A stretch of DNA of 48,508 nt from Candidatus Alcyoniella australis (GTDB lineage Bacteria; Lernaellota; Lernaellaia; JAVCCG01; Alcyoniellaceae): assembly GCA_030765605.1 (NCBI GenBank), contig JAVCCG010000069.1:1-48508 (forward strand). Reading direction: 5' to 3'. The notes beneath the pieces were generated by a model. The model was not told the origin of the DNA, made no database searches, and was given only the letters and a program-made list of their open reading frames with translations. A program made the translations under genes and the position numbers. Positions within the stretch are counted from its first letter, which is position 1. Each line of letters opens with the position of its first letter. Positions 1 through 8,832 of this stretch are shown here, one piece after another.

Positions 1-574
1 GCTCGTCGCCGGATTTGGCCAGCGGCGCGCAGGAAAGCCAGACGCTGGTGCCGCGGTATCCGTCGCTGACTCCCAAGCTGTTGGCGAACGCCACGGCCCC
101 GACGTAGTCGCCCGCACCGACCTCGTCGATGTTGCTGATCCGCGGGTCAAAGGCGCGTACGATGCGCTCCATCTCCAGCGCGGTCTCGATCTTCCACTCG
201 GGGGTCAGGGCGGCTGTCTGCTCGTCGTACAGATCGATCGACGCGTTGCGCAACGCAAGGTCCGCGGCCGAGGGCAGCCCGTGATTGTCGTCGTCGCTGA
301 CCTCGCGCGCCATGGCCACGGCTTGGCCGACCATCGCCTCCACGGCCTCGTCGCTAAAATCGGTCGAGCTGGCGAAACCCAGACGCTTACCCGCGTAGAC
401 TCGCAGACCCACACCCTTGCTCGTGGCCTGGGTGATGTCCTCGATCGCACCGTCGCGCACGCGCACCGAGAAGTCGCGGCCGTTTTGGGTCCAGGCCTCG
501 GCCTGATCCGCGCCTGCCGCGCGCGCCCGATCGACCACTTTCTGGGCAAACTGCTTGAGCTGCTGTATATCCAT
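1..574 (-). CDS. pmbA: TldE/PmbA metalloprotease subunit, N-terminal part (cut by window edge)
   Basis: About 191 codons are visible, running off the left edge. The protein begins MDIQQLKQFAQKVVDRAR and continues with a stretch typical of the TldD/PmbA N-terminal domain: an alternating 'A..AEAW' strand, 'G.GLRVY.GKRLGFA' at roughly residues 57-72, then the 'VGQAVAMAREVS' helix. In the known family, TldD and TldE form a heterodimeric Zn-dependent protease that trims peptides (microcin B17 maturation, CcdA degradation); TldE lacks the metal-binding motif. The ATG at 574 is preceded by a GGAAG ribosome-binding site. It lies 16 bases downstream of tldD on the same strand, so the pair should be co-transcribed and form the usual complex. 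No export signal is visible, unlike its partner. Family identity is solid; the catalytic half is outside the window. Confidence 0.9.
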   Translation of the reverse strand, partial: MDIQQLKQFAQKVVDRARAAGADQAEAWTQNGRDFSVRVRDGAIEDITQATSKGVGLRVYAGKRLGFASSTDFSDEAVEAMVGQAVAMAREVSDDDNHGLPSAADLALRNASIDLYDEQTAALTPEWKIETALEMERIVRAFDPRISNIDEVGAGDYVGAVAFANSLGVSDGYRGTSVWLSCAPLAKSGDE

Positions 575-590
575 TGAGTCTTCCACTCCC

Positions 591-2089
<1,499 letters not shown>

Positions 2090-2093
<4 letters not shown>

Positions 2094-2722
2094 GACTGAT
2101 CCTTTCCCGCTTCCGGTACGTAGCGCTGGTCGCTATCGGCCCGCAGCCGCTTGAACAACAGGTCGATGTCGACGATCCCCTTCTCGGCGAGCAGACCAAG
2201 CAGCTCGGCCATCACCTCGGCCTCCAAACCCTGGATCTGCTGGGCCAGAGCCATGATCTCGGGGCGGGCGTCGGGGCTGTAGTGCCGCAGCAGGGCCGCG
2301 GCCATTTCGTGATCCGAGACCACGCGGAGATTAACGTTGTAGCCCGACGCGCGGCTGGCCTGATACATCGCGTCGAGGTTGGTCGGGTCGTTGGTGCCCA
2401 CGACCAACTCGGCCGCGCCCTCCTTGGGCTCCTCGATGGCGATCGGCAGAATGCGGTATTTACGCGCCACTTCGGACGGGATCGTTGCCAACACATCGGG
2501 CTGTGCATGGAACCCGCGCAGGTCGAAATACGGACAATCGAAGTACAGCGAGAGAAAGCTCAGCAGTTCCACCTCGGAGATCGCCTTGATCTTGGTCAGC
2601 AGGCTGCCCAGCCTGGCCGTGGAGATTTTTTGCAGATCCAGAGCCTTTTCCAACTGCTTGCTGTCGATCAGCCCCCGCTCCAACAACAGCTCGCCGAGCT
2701 TCTTGGATTTGTCCTTTATCAC
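2090..2722 (-). CDS. Standalone MshEN (GspE N-terminal) domain protein, possible c-di-GMP receptor
   Basis: 210 residues, GTG start with a GGAGAG ribosome-binding site. Residues 1-150 match the N-terminal domain of type II secretion/type IV pilus ATPases: 'KLGELLLERGLIDSKQLEKA' at 8-27 and 'RLGSLLTKIKAISEVEL' at 37-53 are two tandem copies of the L-G-x-x-L...G...L...L pattern that binds c-di-GMP in MshE. They are followed by 'P..L..IP..VARKYRILPI' and 'VVGTNDPTNLDA'. No ATPase domain follows; residues 150-210 are a helical tail. It overlaps tldD by four bases and has its own promoter. Likely role: a small c-di-GMP or nucleotide-sensing adaptor; the target is unknown. The second motif lacks the usual glycine (TKIKA), so binding is uncertain. 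Confidence 0.75.
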
Positions 2723-2753
2723 TGGTTCTCTCCGTGCGTTGTTCGATCAGAAC

Positions 2754-2783
2754 GTTATACCCGCCGCGAGCGCGGTGCTTCAA
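2754..2783 (-). promoter_or_regulatory. Promoter of the MshEN-tldD-pmbA operon
   Basis: On the minus strand, TTGAAG (2783-2778), an 18-base spacer and TATAAC (2759-2754) form a sigma70-like promoter 31 bases upstream of the GTG start at 2722. A short palindrome, GTTC-TGATC-GAAC, starts right after the -10 box. This is a visual match only. Confidence 0.5.
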
Positions 2784-2890
2784 GCGGCACAAACGCCAAC
2801 CAAGATTATTCTACACGACCCGAGCGGCGGATGATCGGCATCAGCCGCCCGCTGATCTCCACCCGGCGTTTCCGGGATTAACGCCTGATG

Positions 2891-2896
2891 TATACT
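2891..2896 (+). promoter_or_regulatory. -10 box of the LarA-like gene
   Basis: TATACT lies nine bases upstream of the ATG at 2906. Transcription would start about three bases before that codon, which argues for ATG 2906 rather than ATG 2888, which lies upstream of the -10 box. The -35 region is poor (TTTCCG or GTTTCC at 2868-2874). Confidence 0.4.
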
Positions 2897-2905
2897 ACGA
2901 CTCCG

Positions 2906-4309
2906 ATGACAACTCGAAAGACAAGCATCCAATACGGCGCCGATCGCCTGACCCTGCCACCGCTGAACGTGGCCCAGGTGCTGCGTCCCAGGCGGCTGAA
3001 AAAACCGCCGCCATCGCAAAACCTGCTGGCCGACGCGCTGCACAATCCGATAGGAACGCCGCGACTGCGCGAGCTGGCCGCGCCAAGCGACCGCGTGTCG
3101 ATCCTGCTCTCGGACCCGGCGCGTAAATTCTGCAAGGCCCAGATGCTCGACGCGGTGCTCGACGAGCTGCACGCCGCGGGAGTGCCGGACCGCAACATCG
3201 GACTGATCATCGCCTGCGGCATGCACCAGCCCACGGTCGAGAAGCGCATCGGCGTACCGCCCGAGCTGCTGGAGCGCTACAGCTTTCAATGGCACGACTG
3301 CCAGGACCGCGACAAGCTGAGCCTGATCGGCCTGACCCCGGAGAAGCCGGACTGGACCGCGTATTTGCGCTATTTGCGGAGCATTGCCCGGGTGCAACTC
3401 GCCGACCCACTGGCCGGTATTGCCGCCCTGATCCGCGAACTGCGCGAGCGCGACGAAGAGGCCCTGCGCTTTCGCCGTGTTTTCAGTTTACCCGCGCGCC
3501 TGGGCGTGGTGCTCGGCGCGTCGCTGCGCACGCCGGTTCAGATCAACCGCGCGGCCCGCGAGTCGGACCTGCTGGTCTGTCTGGGTCAGGTCAAGCCGCA
3601 CTACTTCGCCGGGTTCGGCGGCGGGGCCAAGAGCGTGCTGCCCGGCATCAGCTCGCGGCTGACCATCGGCGCCAACCACGCGATGAAGACCCATCCGCGC
3701 GCGATGCTCGGCATGATCGAGGGCAACGTGGCGCGCCAAGATATGGAGGACGCCGCGCGGCTCTATCGCGGCAAGCTGTTCATCCTCAACGTCTGCCAGG
3801 ACGCCGCTGGCCGCACCCTGGCCGCGGCCAGCGGCGATGTGGTCCAGGCCCATCGGCAACTGGTCCCCTGGTTGCGCCGCGTCGGACAGGTCAAAGTCGA
3901 GCGCCGCACGCCGATCGTCATTGCCGGACAGGGCATGCCCGCGGGGATGAGCCTCTATCAGATGACCAAAACCGTGGCCCCGGCCGCCAAGTGCGTGCAG
4001 CCCGGCGGCTGCCTGATCATCGCCGGTCCCTGCCCCGAGGGGCTGGGCGACAGCGCACAGAAATGCGAGGCGATCTTCCGCATCGGCCTAATCAAGTACA
4101 TGCCCGACAACGTCAAAATCATGCTGGTAAGCGAAATGCGTGACCATCGATTGTTGCGCAACCTGTTCTGCGATCCGTGCGACTCGATGGAGCGGGCGCT
4201 GGACCTGGCCTTGGCTCGCTGCGGCCACGACGCCGAGGTCACGGTGCTGCCCAACGCCGGACCGCTGATCCCCGTGGCCCCCGAAGAGGACGAGGCCGAC
4301 CTACGCTAA
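2906..4309 (+). CDS. LarA-like nickel-dependent racemase/epimerase family protein (DUF2088)
   Basis: 467 residues from ATG 2906 (alternative ATG 2888). Characterised LarA interconverts lactate enantiomers with a nickel-pincer cofactor; many homologues act on other 2-hydroxy acids. Visible family motifs: 'SDPARK' at 69-74 (Asp70, Arg73), 'ACGMHQPT' with His107, 'HDCQD' with His130, and the strongly diagnostic 'KPHYFAGFGGGAKSVLPG' with His232 (nickel-ligand position) and Lys242. Residues about 145-203 are an insertion between 'LSLIGLT' and 'LGASLRTPVQINR' that usual LarA proteins seem not to have. The position I would align with the cofactor-attachment lysine reads Arg (INRAARESD), but this needs an alignment. 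No larB, larC or larE cofactor gene is nearby, so substrate and pathway cannot be inferred from context. It converges on htrA with a 34-base gap. Confidence 0.8.
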   Translation: MTTRKTSIQYGADRLTLPPLNVAQVLRPRRLKKPPPSQNLLADALHNPIGTPRLRELAAPSDRVSILLSDPARKFCKAQMLDAVLDELHAAGVPDRNIGLIIACGMHQPTVEKRIGVPPELLERYSFQWHDCQDRDKLSLIGLTPEKPDWTAYLRYLRSIARVQLADPLAGIAALIRELRERDEEALRFRRVFSLPARLGVVLGASLRTPVQINRAARESDLLVCLGQVKPHYFAGFGGGAKSVLPGISSRLTIGANHAMKTHPRAMLGMIEGNVARQDMEDAARLYRGKLFILNVCQDAAGRTLAAASGDVVQAHRQLVPWLRRVGQVKVERRTPIVIAGQGMPAGMSLYQMTKTVAPAAKCVQPGGCLIIAGPCPEGLGDSAQKCEAIFRIGLIKYMPDNVKIMLVSEMRDHRLLRNLFCDPCDSMERALDLALARCGHDAEVTVLPNAGPLIPVAPEEDEADLR

Positions 4310-4343
4310 GGCACCGCAACAAACGTCTTATAAATAATGCGGG

Positions 4344-5564
4344 CTAGGGAGTATCCGGGCGTGCGCTGAGGGTCACGCTGAGCTCGAGGGGGGCGCCGTC
4401 GCGCCAGACCTTGAAGTTCATCTGTGCGCCGGGCTTGGCCAGTCCGATCACGTTGCGTAGTTGCTCCATGTCGACGATCGGCTCGCCGTCCACCGCGATA
4501 ATAATGTCACGCGGCTTGATCCCCGCTGCCTGGGCCGGATGCCCGGGTGCGACATCGATCGTCAGCACGCCCGAGGGTTGGTCCAGGCCGAAGTAGCGCG
4601 CGAGCTGGGGCGAGAGGTTCTGCATGGTCACGCCGATCCAGCCGCGGCGCGGACGCTCGCCCGAGATCAACGCGCGCACGGTCTCGTCGACCAGGTTGCT
4701 CGGAATTGCGAAGCCGATGCCCTGATATCCGCCGTCGGAGCTGGAGATCGCGCTGCTCACGCCGACCAGATTGCCCTCGAGGTCGACCAGCGCGCCGCCG
4801 GAGTTGCCCGGGTTGATCGCCGCGTCGGTCTGTAAAAAGTTCTCGTAGGCCGACAATCCCAGCCGCCGGTTCTTGGCGCTGATGATCCCCATGGTCACAG
4901 TCTGTCCCACGCCCAGCGGGTTGCCCACCGCAAGCACCAACGCGCCGATGCGCAAACTATCGGAGTCGCCGAAGGTCACCGGCGTCAGCCCGCGGCGGTC
5001 GACCTTGAGCAACGTCAGGTCGACCGAGGGCTCGCTGCCCACCACCTGGGCCGACAACTCCTGGCCGGTATGCAGCGTTACGCGGATGTCATCGGCGCGG
5101 CTGACCACGTGGTAATTGGTGACGATGTAGCCGTCGTCGCGCACCACGACCCCCGAGCCCAAGCCCTCGCGGTTGCGCGGAGCCGGCGCGGGCAGGAACC
5201 ACAATGGGGTCTGCGGCTCGCCCCCAAGCTTGGTGGTCGTCACCGTCACCACCGAGGGCAGCACCTTTTCGGCCACGTCGGCGATGGTCGTGTCCAGCGG
5301 TACGAGCTGCAGCGGATTCCATTCGGGCTGCGGCTGGACCTGCGGCACCTCGAGCGTCTCTTCGACTCCCCAGCCGAACACGCGCTGCAGCGCGCGGTAT
5401 GCTCCCACCGCGATTACCGCGATCACCAGCAGTACGGCTACGACCGTGATCAACCGCTGCAGCAGCTTGCGAATGCCTCTGCGTTTGGGCTTTTCCTCGG
5501 CTTGGGGCTTGTCCGGCTCGCTCAAAACAACCTCGTATTTAGGGTCGATTACTGAGTTTATCAC
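4344..5564 (-). CDS. HtrA/DegP-type membrane-anchored serine protease with one PDZ domain
   Basis: 406 residues. A cytoplasmic tail (1-35, basic KPKRRG) is followed by one membrane segment (about 36-56), a linker, a trypsin-like domain and one PDZ domain (about 308-402). The catalytic triad is visible: His152 (NYHVV), Asp182 (VDLTLLKVD) and Ser255 (NPGNSGGALVD). Family role: periplasmic protein quality control, cleaving misfolded envelope proteins. The single PDZ domain and N-terminal anchor make it DegS-like in architecture, but similar proteins are general HtrA proteases, so I do not assign a narrower symbol. GTG start. Only 32 bases separate it from the divergent lipoprotein gene, so the promoters must overlap. 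Confidence 0.93.
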   Translation of the reverse strand: MINSVIDPKYEVVLSEPDKPQAEEKPKRRGIRKLLQRLITVVAVLLVIAVIAVGAYRALQRVFGWGVEETLEVPQVQPQPEWNPLQLVPLDTTIADVAEKVLPSVVTVTTTKLGGEPQTPLWFLPAPAPRNREGLGSGVVVRDDGYIVTNYHVVSRADDIRVTLHTGQELSAQVVGSEPSVDLTLLKVDRRGLTPVTFGDSDSLRIGALVLAVGNPLGVGQTVTMGIISAKNRRLGLSAYENFLQTDAAINPGNSGGALVDLEGNLVGVSSAISSSDGGYQGIGFAIPSNLVDETVRALISGERPRRGWIGVTMQNLSPQLARYFGLDQPSGVLTIDVAPGHPAQAAGIKPRDIIIAVDGEPIVDMEQLRNVIGLAKPGAQMNFKVWRDGAPLELSVTLSARPDTP

Positions 5565-5587
5565 GATGCCAAGCAGTGTGCTATTGT
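5558..5587 (+). promoter_or_regulatory. Weak candidate promoter of the 5597 lipoprotein gene
   Basis: TTATCA (5558-5563), an 18-base spacer and TATTGT (5582-5587) lie directly before ATG 5597. The predicted start of transcription is two or three bases before the codon. It overlaps the first codon of the divergent htrA gene. Confidence 0.3.
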
Positions 5588-5596
5588 GCTCTAACT

Positions 5597-6748
5597 ATGG
5601 CGAGAAACATCGCAATTCTGACGTTGTGCGCGGCCCTGATCCTGGCCGCGGCCGGTTGCCCCAAACGTTTGCCGACCCCGGAGCAGGCCAAACCCGGTGA
5701 GCAATCGACGTTGCTGGCCGTGGGTTGGAGCGCCGGTCCGATCGTGGATGTGGACCGCGCTCTGGTGCACAGCGGCCGCGGTGTGCTGCTGATCGGCGAG
5801 CAGGGCACGTGGGTCGAACATCCGCTGCAATACCAGTCACCGTCGTGGGCTCTGTACAACGCTCGGCGCATCGGCGAGCGGACGCTGGTACTTGGTTTTG
5901 ACGAGCAGGCGGCGCAGCCCCTGGCGTGGTGGTACGACGCGGGCCGGATCGAGCGGATCAAGACCGCGCAGTGTTCAGATGCGTTTCTCAGCGACTGCGA
6001 TCAGGGGCCCGACGGCGTGCTGCGCTGTGTGGGCTGGAGCGCCGAGCGCAACCCGGTCACGGCCGAAATCAAGACCGGCGTCCTGACCTGCGAGCCGCAA
6101 CCCGCGCTTGAGCTTCCGACGTTGCTGCACCGCGTGGAATGCTACGGACAGGAGCGCGCACTGGCCGTGGGCGAGTACGTGGTCGGTCCCGGCCCCGGCT
6201 CACGCGGCCTGCTGTACAGCCTCGACCAGGGAAGTTGGAGTGCGATCAATCCGGTGGGAGTCGCGAGTTCGTGGTCGCTCTACGCCGCGGACTTGGCGGA
6301 GGACGGCAGCGGATATTTGGTCGGCGTGGATCACGAGCGGACCCAGGGTTTACTGATGCGTTGGAATGGCCATGCATTGACGCGTATCGACCTGCCGCGT
6401 TACGCCCAGAGCTGGTCGATCAACGACTTGGACTGCGATGATGCAGGGCGCTGCCTGCTCGCCGCGAGTTTATTTCCGGGCGAGGGGCTGCTGCTGTTAT
6501 GGCGCGGCGACGACGTAATCGAACTCAGCGCGCTGCACCCGAACCGGCTGCACAGATTCGAGCGCATCCAGCGGCTGTCGGGCGGCGGGCTGGCGCTGTG
6601 CGGCTCGGGCGTATCCGATGGTTTTGGGTTTGTGATGCTGCAACAGGCCGGAACGCAACGGCTGGTCGAATTCCCCGAGCTCGGCGCGTCCGGCGGCTAT
6701 GCGATCAGCGCGATCTGCGAGCTGCCGCCCGCGACGCAAGCACCGTGA
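5597..6748 (+). CDS. Lipoprotein of unknown function, possible beta-propeller
   Basis: 383 residues from ATG 5597; an ATG at 5576 would add seven residues before the basic signal-peptide start and is less likely. The N-terminus MARNIAILTLCAALILAAAG followed by Cys21 is a clear lipoprotein signal with lipobox LAAAGC. The mature part is beta-rich with recurring strands such as 'SPSWALYNA', 'SSWSLYAAD' and 'AQSWSIND', each followed by an acidic turn and a 'G.GLL..W.G' strand. This suggests a WD/Kelch-like repeat propeller. I do not recognise a specific family. It is monocistronic, flanked by divergent htrA and convergent thiE. A role in the envelope is inferred only from the lipobox. Confidence 0.75.
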   Translation: MARNIAILTLCAALILAAAGCPKRLPTPEQAKPGEQSTLLAVGWSAGPIVDVDRALVHSGRGVLLIGEQGTWVEHPLQYQSPSWALYNARRIGERTLVLGFDEQAAQPLAWWYDAGRIERIKTAQCSDAFLSDCDQGPDGVLRCVGWSAERNPVTAEIKTGVLTCEPQPALELPTLLHRVECYGQERALAVGEYVVGPGPGSRGLLYSLDQGSWSAINPVGVASSWSLYAADLAEDGSGYLVGVDHERTQGLLMRWNGHALTRIDLPRYAQSWSINDLDCDDAGRCLLAASLFPGEGLLLLWRGDDVIELSALHPNRLHRFERIQRLSGGGLALCGSGVSDGFGFVMLQQAGTQRLVEFPELGASGGYAISAICELPPATQAP

Positions 6749-6771
6749 AGGTGCCTTAGCCAGCGCCTAAC

Positions 6772-6794
6772 AATATTGTTGAACCAACAATATT
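6772..6794. repeat. AT-rich palindrome between convergent genes (copy 1)
   Basis: AATATTGTT (6772-6780), a 5-base loop and AACAATATT (6786-6794) form a perfect 9-bp stem. It sits between the lipoprotein stop (6748) and overlaps the thiE stop codon (6793-6795). The flanks AGCGCCTA on the left and TATTACCC on the right recur at 48005-48040. It could act as a two-way terminator, but no T-tract follows on the plus strand. Confidence 0.6.
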
Positions 6795-7437
6795 ACCCAC
6801 CCACCTTGAACGCTCGGGCGAGCTCGATCGTGGCGGCGCGCGGCTCATTGGCCTTTGACACCGCGGTGATCACCGCGGCCATCTGCGCGCCGGTCGCGGC
6901 AATGTCAGCGACGTTGGAAGCGTCGATCCCGCCGATGGCCACTACCGGCTTGATAATCGCGGAGCAGACCTCGGCCAGCATTTCCACGCCGCGCGGTGCG
7001 TCGTCGGAGCCCTTGGTGCGCGCCGAATACACCGGTCCGAAGGCCACGTAGTCCGCGCCCGCGGCTTGGGCCGCGCGCGCCTGTTGCAAATCGTGGGAGC
7101 TGATGCCGACCAGCGCGCCCGCGCCGAGCATTCGCCGCACGCGCTGGATGGGCCAATCATCGAGATCCTCCTGCCCCAGGTGCACGGCCTGGGCGCCGGA
7201 GTCGGCGGCAGCCTGCGGATCGTCGTTGATGAAAAGCGGCACGCCGCGCGGTGCGCAAAGCTGCGCCATCTCGCGGGCCAACTGCGTCAGCTCTTCGCGC
7301 GCTCGTCCCTTGGCGCGCAGCTGCAGAGCCACGGCGCCGCCGGCCAACGCCTCGGCCGCCAGCCACAACGCGCCCTGCGGCAGATCTTGCGGCAGATGAT
7401 CCAAATCGACTATCACGTACAGACCGCGACGCAGCAT
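6793..7437 (-). CDS. thiE: Thiamine-phosphate synthase
   Basis: 214 residues, normal ThiE length. ThiE joins HMP-pyrophosphate and the thiazole phosphate to give thiamine monophosphate. Visible signatures: 'GLYVIVDLDHL' at the first strand, 'GGAVALQLRAKG', 'VPLFINDDPQAA', 'AVHLGQEDL', 'GISSHDLQQA', 'ADYVAFGPVYSARTKG' (the phosphate loop region) and 'KPVVAIGGIDASN'. This is a complete TIM barrel. ATG 7437 shares a base with the fis stop (TGATG), so longer readings that continue through fis are not the real start. No other thiamine gene is in the window, so its presence behind dusB-fis is an unusual linkage. The AT-rich palindrome covers its stop codon. Confidence 0.92.
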   Translation of the reverse strand: MLRRGLYVIVDLDHLPQDLPQGALWLAAEALAGGAVALQLRAKGRAREELTQLAREMAQLCAPRGVPLFINDDPQAAADSGAQAVHLGQEDLDDWPIQRVRRMLGAGALVGISSHDLQQARAAQAAGADYVAFGPVYSARTKGSDDAPRGVEMLAEVCSAIIKPVVAIGGIDASNVADIAATGAQMAAVITAVSKANEPRAATIELARAFKVGG

Positions 7438-7703
7438 CAGGCTTCGAGATCCAGATCCTTGATCTTGCGTCGCAGGGTGTTGCGGTGGATGCCCAACAGC
7501 TTGGCCGCCGCTACTTGGTTGCCCAGGCACTGATCGAGCGCCGCTCTGATCAGCGGCCGCTCCACGCACTGGATCACCGTGCCGTACAGGCCGTTGCCCT
7601 CGCATTGGGCCGCCTGATTGACGAACTTGCGCAGCCGCGGCTCCACGAGCTGCTCCAACGATTGCGCCTGCTGAATCGGAGTTGTCTGCTTTACACTGCT
7701 CAT
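7437..7703 (-). CDS. fis: Fis-family DNA-binding protein
   Basis: 88 residues, about the size of gammaproteobacterial Fis. The C-terminal helix-turn-helix is at about 60-82: 'GNQVAAAKLLGIHRNTLRRK', the standard Fis/NtrC-type HTH with the 'G.....A..LGI.R.TL..K' pattern. The N-terminus has the helical 'VEPRLRKFVNQA' region and 'TVIQCVERPLIRAALDQ', matching the Fis dimerisation helices. The Fis fold is also the C-terminal domain of NtrC regulators, but there is no ATPase domain here. It overlaps dusB by four bases (ATGA) and thiE by one. The dusB-fis linkage is the classical arrangement in enteric bacteria, which supports the call. Expected role: nucleoid-associated or global regulator. Confidence 0.88.
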   Translation of the reverse strand: MSSVKQTTPIQQAQSLEQLVEPRLRKFVNQAAQCEGNGLYGTVIQCVERPLIRAALDQCLGNQVAAAKLLGIHRNTLRRKIKDLDLEA

Positions 7704-8668
7704 CTCGGTCCTCTATCGAACGCCGAATCCGAAGACCCGGGAAAGAACTCATACACCAAGCGCCGTACCTCGTCGACGCTGGACAAGCGCATCGCCCTGC
7801 GCCTGAACTCGGCCACGCCCTGGATCCCGCGTGCGTACCAACCCAGGTGCTTGCGAAAGCTGCGCAGCGCCTCGGGCCCGCCGACTTCCAGGGCTAGATC
7901 CATGTGCCGCAGCAGCACTGCTCCGCGCTGTGCGACCGTGGGCGGCGCAGGCTCGGGCCGGCCGTCGAGTGCCGCTCGTACGCGGCGGAAGATCCACGGA
8001 TCGCCCAACGCCGCACGGCCGATCATCACCCGATCGCACCCGGTCTGTTCGACCATCCGCAGGGCGTCGGCCCCGCTGCGCAGATCGCCGTTGCCGGTCA
8101 CCGGGATCGACAGCTCGCTCACCAGCTGGGCGATCAGCCGCCAGTCCGCGGGTTGATCGTAGCCGCCGTGAAAGCGCGGATGCAGGATCACGCGATTCAG
8201 CCCGGCCTGCTCGGCCAAGCGACCGATGAGCACGGCCCGCGGCTCGCTACGCCGCCAGCCCGCGCGCAACTTGACGCTCAGCGGCAGCCCCTGCGCTGCC
8301 TGCCTTGTCATCTCAAAGAGCTTCGCCGCTCGCTGTTCGTCGAGCATCAACGCCAGCCCGGCCCCGGTTTTAACGACTTTGCGCACCGGGCAGGCCAAGT
8401 TGAGGTCGATGGCGTCCGCGCCTTGCTCGACGACAATCCGTGCAGCCTGCGCCACGATCAAGGGATCGGCCCCAAACAGCTGAACCACCAACGGCCGCTC
8501 GCGATCGTCGCGAAAGAACATCCGTCGCGAACGTCGGTCGTTCCTGACCAACCCCACGGCGCTGACCATCTCGCTGAACACCTGGTCCGGCCCGCCGATG
8601 AGCTTGGCGATCAGTCGGAACGGTCCGTCGCTCACACCCGCGAGCGGGGCGCAGTCCAGGCCGATCAT
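7700..8668 (-). CDS. dusB: tRNA-dihydrouridine synthase
   Basis: 322 residues. Dus enzymes are FMN-dependent and reduce uridine to dihydrouridine in tRNA D-loops using NADPH. The opening 'CAPLAGVSDGPFR' is the FMN-site strand; 'VVQLFGADP' and 'DAIDLNLACPVRKVVK' carry the catalytic Cys93; 'PLSVKLRAGW' holds the FMN-binding Lys; 'HPRFHGGY' and 'PVTGNGDLRSGADAL' plus 'CDRVMIGRAALGDPW' complete the barrel. Usual family wording is NMGCP at the active site; here it is NLACP. The C-terminal helical tRNA-binding domain follows. I use dusB because of the adjacent fis gene; subtype was not tested. First gene of the dusB-fis-thiE operon, with its own promoter at 8735-8763. Confidence 0.9.
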   Translation of the reverse strand: MIGLDCAPLAGVSDGPFRLIAKLIGGPDQVFSEMVSAVGLVRNDRRSRRMFFRDDRERPLVVQLFGADPLIVAQAARIVVEQGADAIDLNLACPVRKVVKTGAGLALMLDEQRAAKLFEMTRQAAQGLPLSVKLRAGWRRSEPRAVLIGRLAEQAGLNRVILHPRFHGGYDQPADWRLIAQLVSELSIPVTGNGDLRSGADALRMVEQTGCDRVMIGRAALGDPWIFRRVRAALDGRPEPAPPTVAQRGAVLLRHMDLALEVGGPEALRSFRKHLGWYARGIQGVAEFRRRAMRLSSVDEVRRLVYEFFPGSSDSAFDRGPR

Positions 8669-8734
8669 CTCAATCGTTGTCGCTCTGTTCCCAATGCTAT
8701 GGTTCCCACCCCGGGCGCCGGGGTTGGGCGATCG

Positions 8735-8763
8735 AGTATAGCGCCTGACTTATTGCCCTCCAA
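8735..8763 (-). promoter_or_regulatory. Promoter of dusB-fis-thiE
   Basis: Minus strand: TTGGAG (8763-8758), a 17-base spacer and TATACT (8740-8735). The leader to the ATG at 8668 is about 60 bases and contains a GC-rich inverted repeat (CCCCGGCGCCCGGGG, 8709-8723). In enteric bacteria this operon is growth-phase controlled; nothing here proves the same. Confidence 0.55.
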
Positions 8764-8796
8764 ATTTAATCGTCCTTGAGCCGAACACCGTTTGTA

Positions 8797-8825
8797 TTGA
8801 CGTCGTTTTCCACCGGCTCTAGTCT
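8797..8825 (+). promoter_or_regulatory. Promoter of mltD, predicted leaderless
   Basis: TTGACG (8797-8802), a 17-base spacer and TAGTCT (8820-8825), then seven bases to ATG 8833. Transcription is predicted to start at or one base before the A of the start codon, and no ribosome-binding site is present. Confidence 0.55.
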
Positions 8826-8832
8826 GGCAAAG

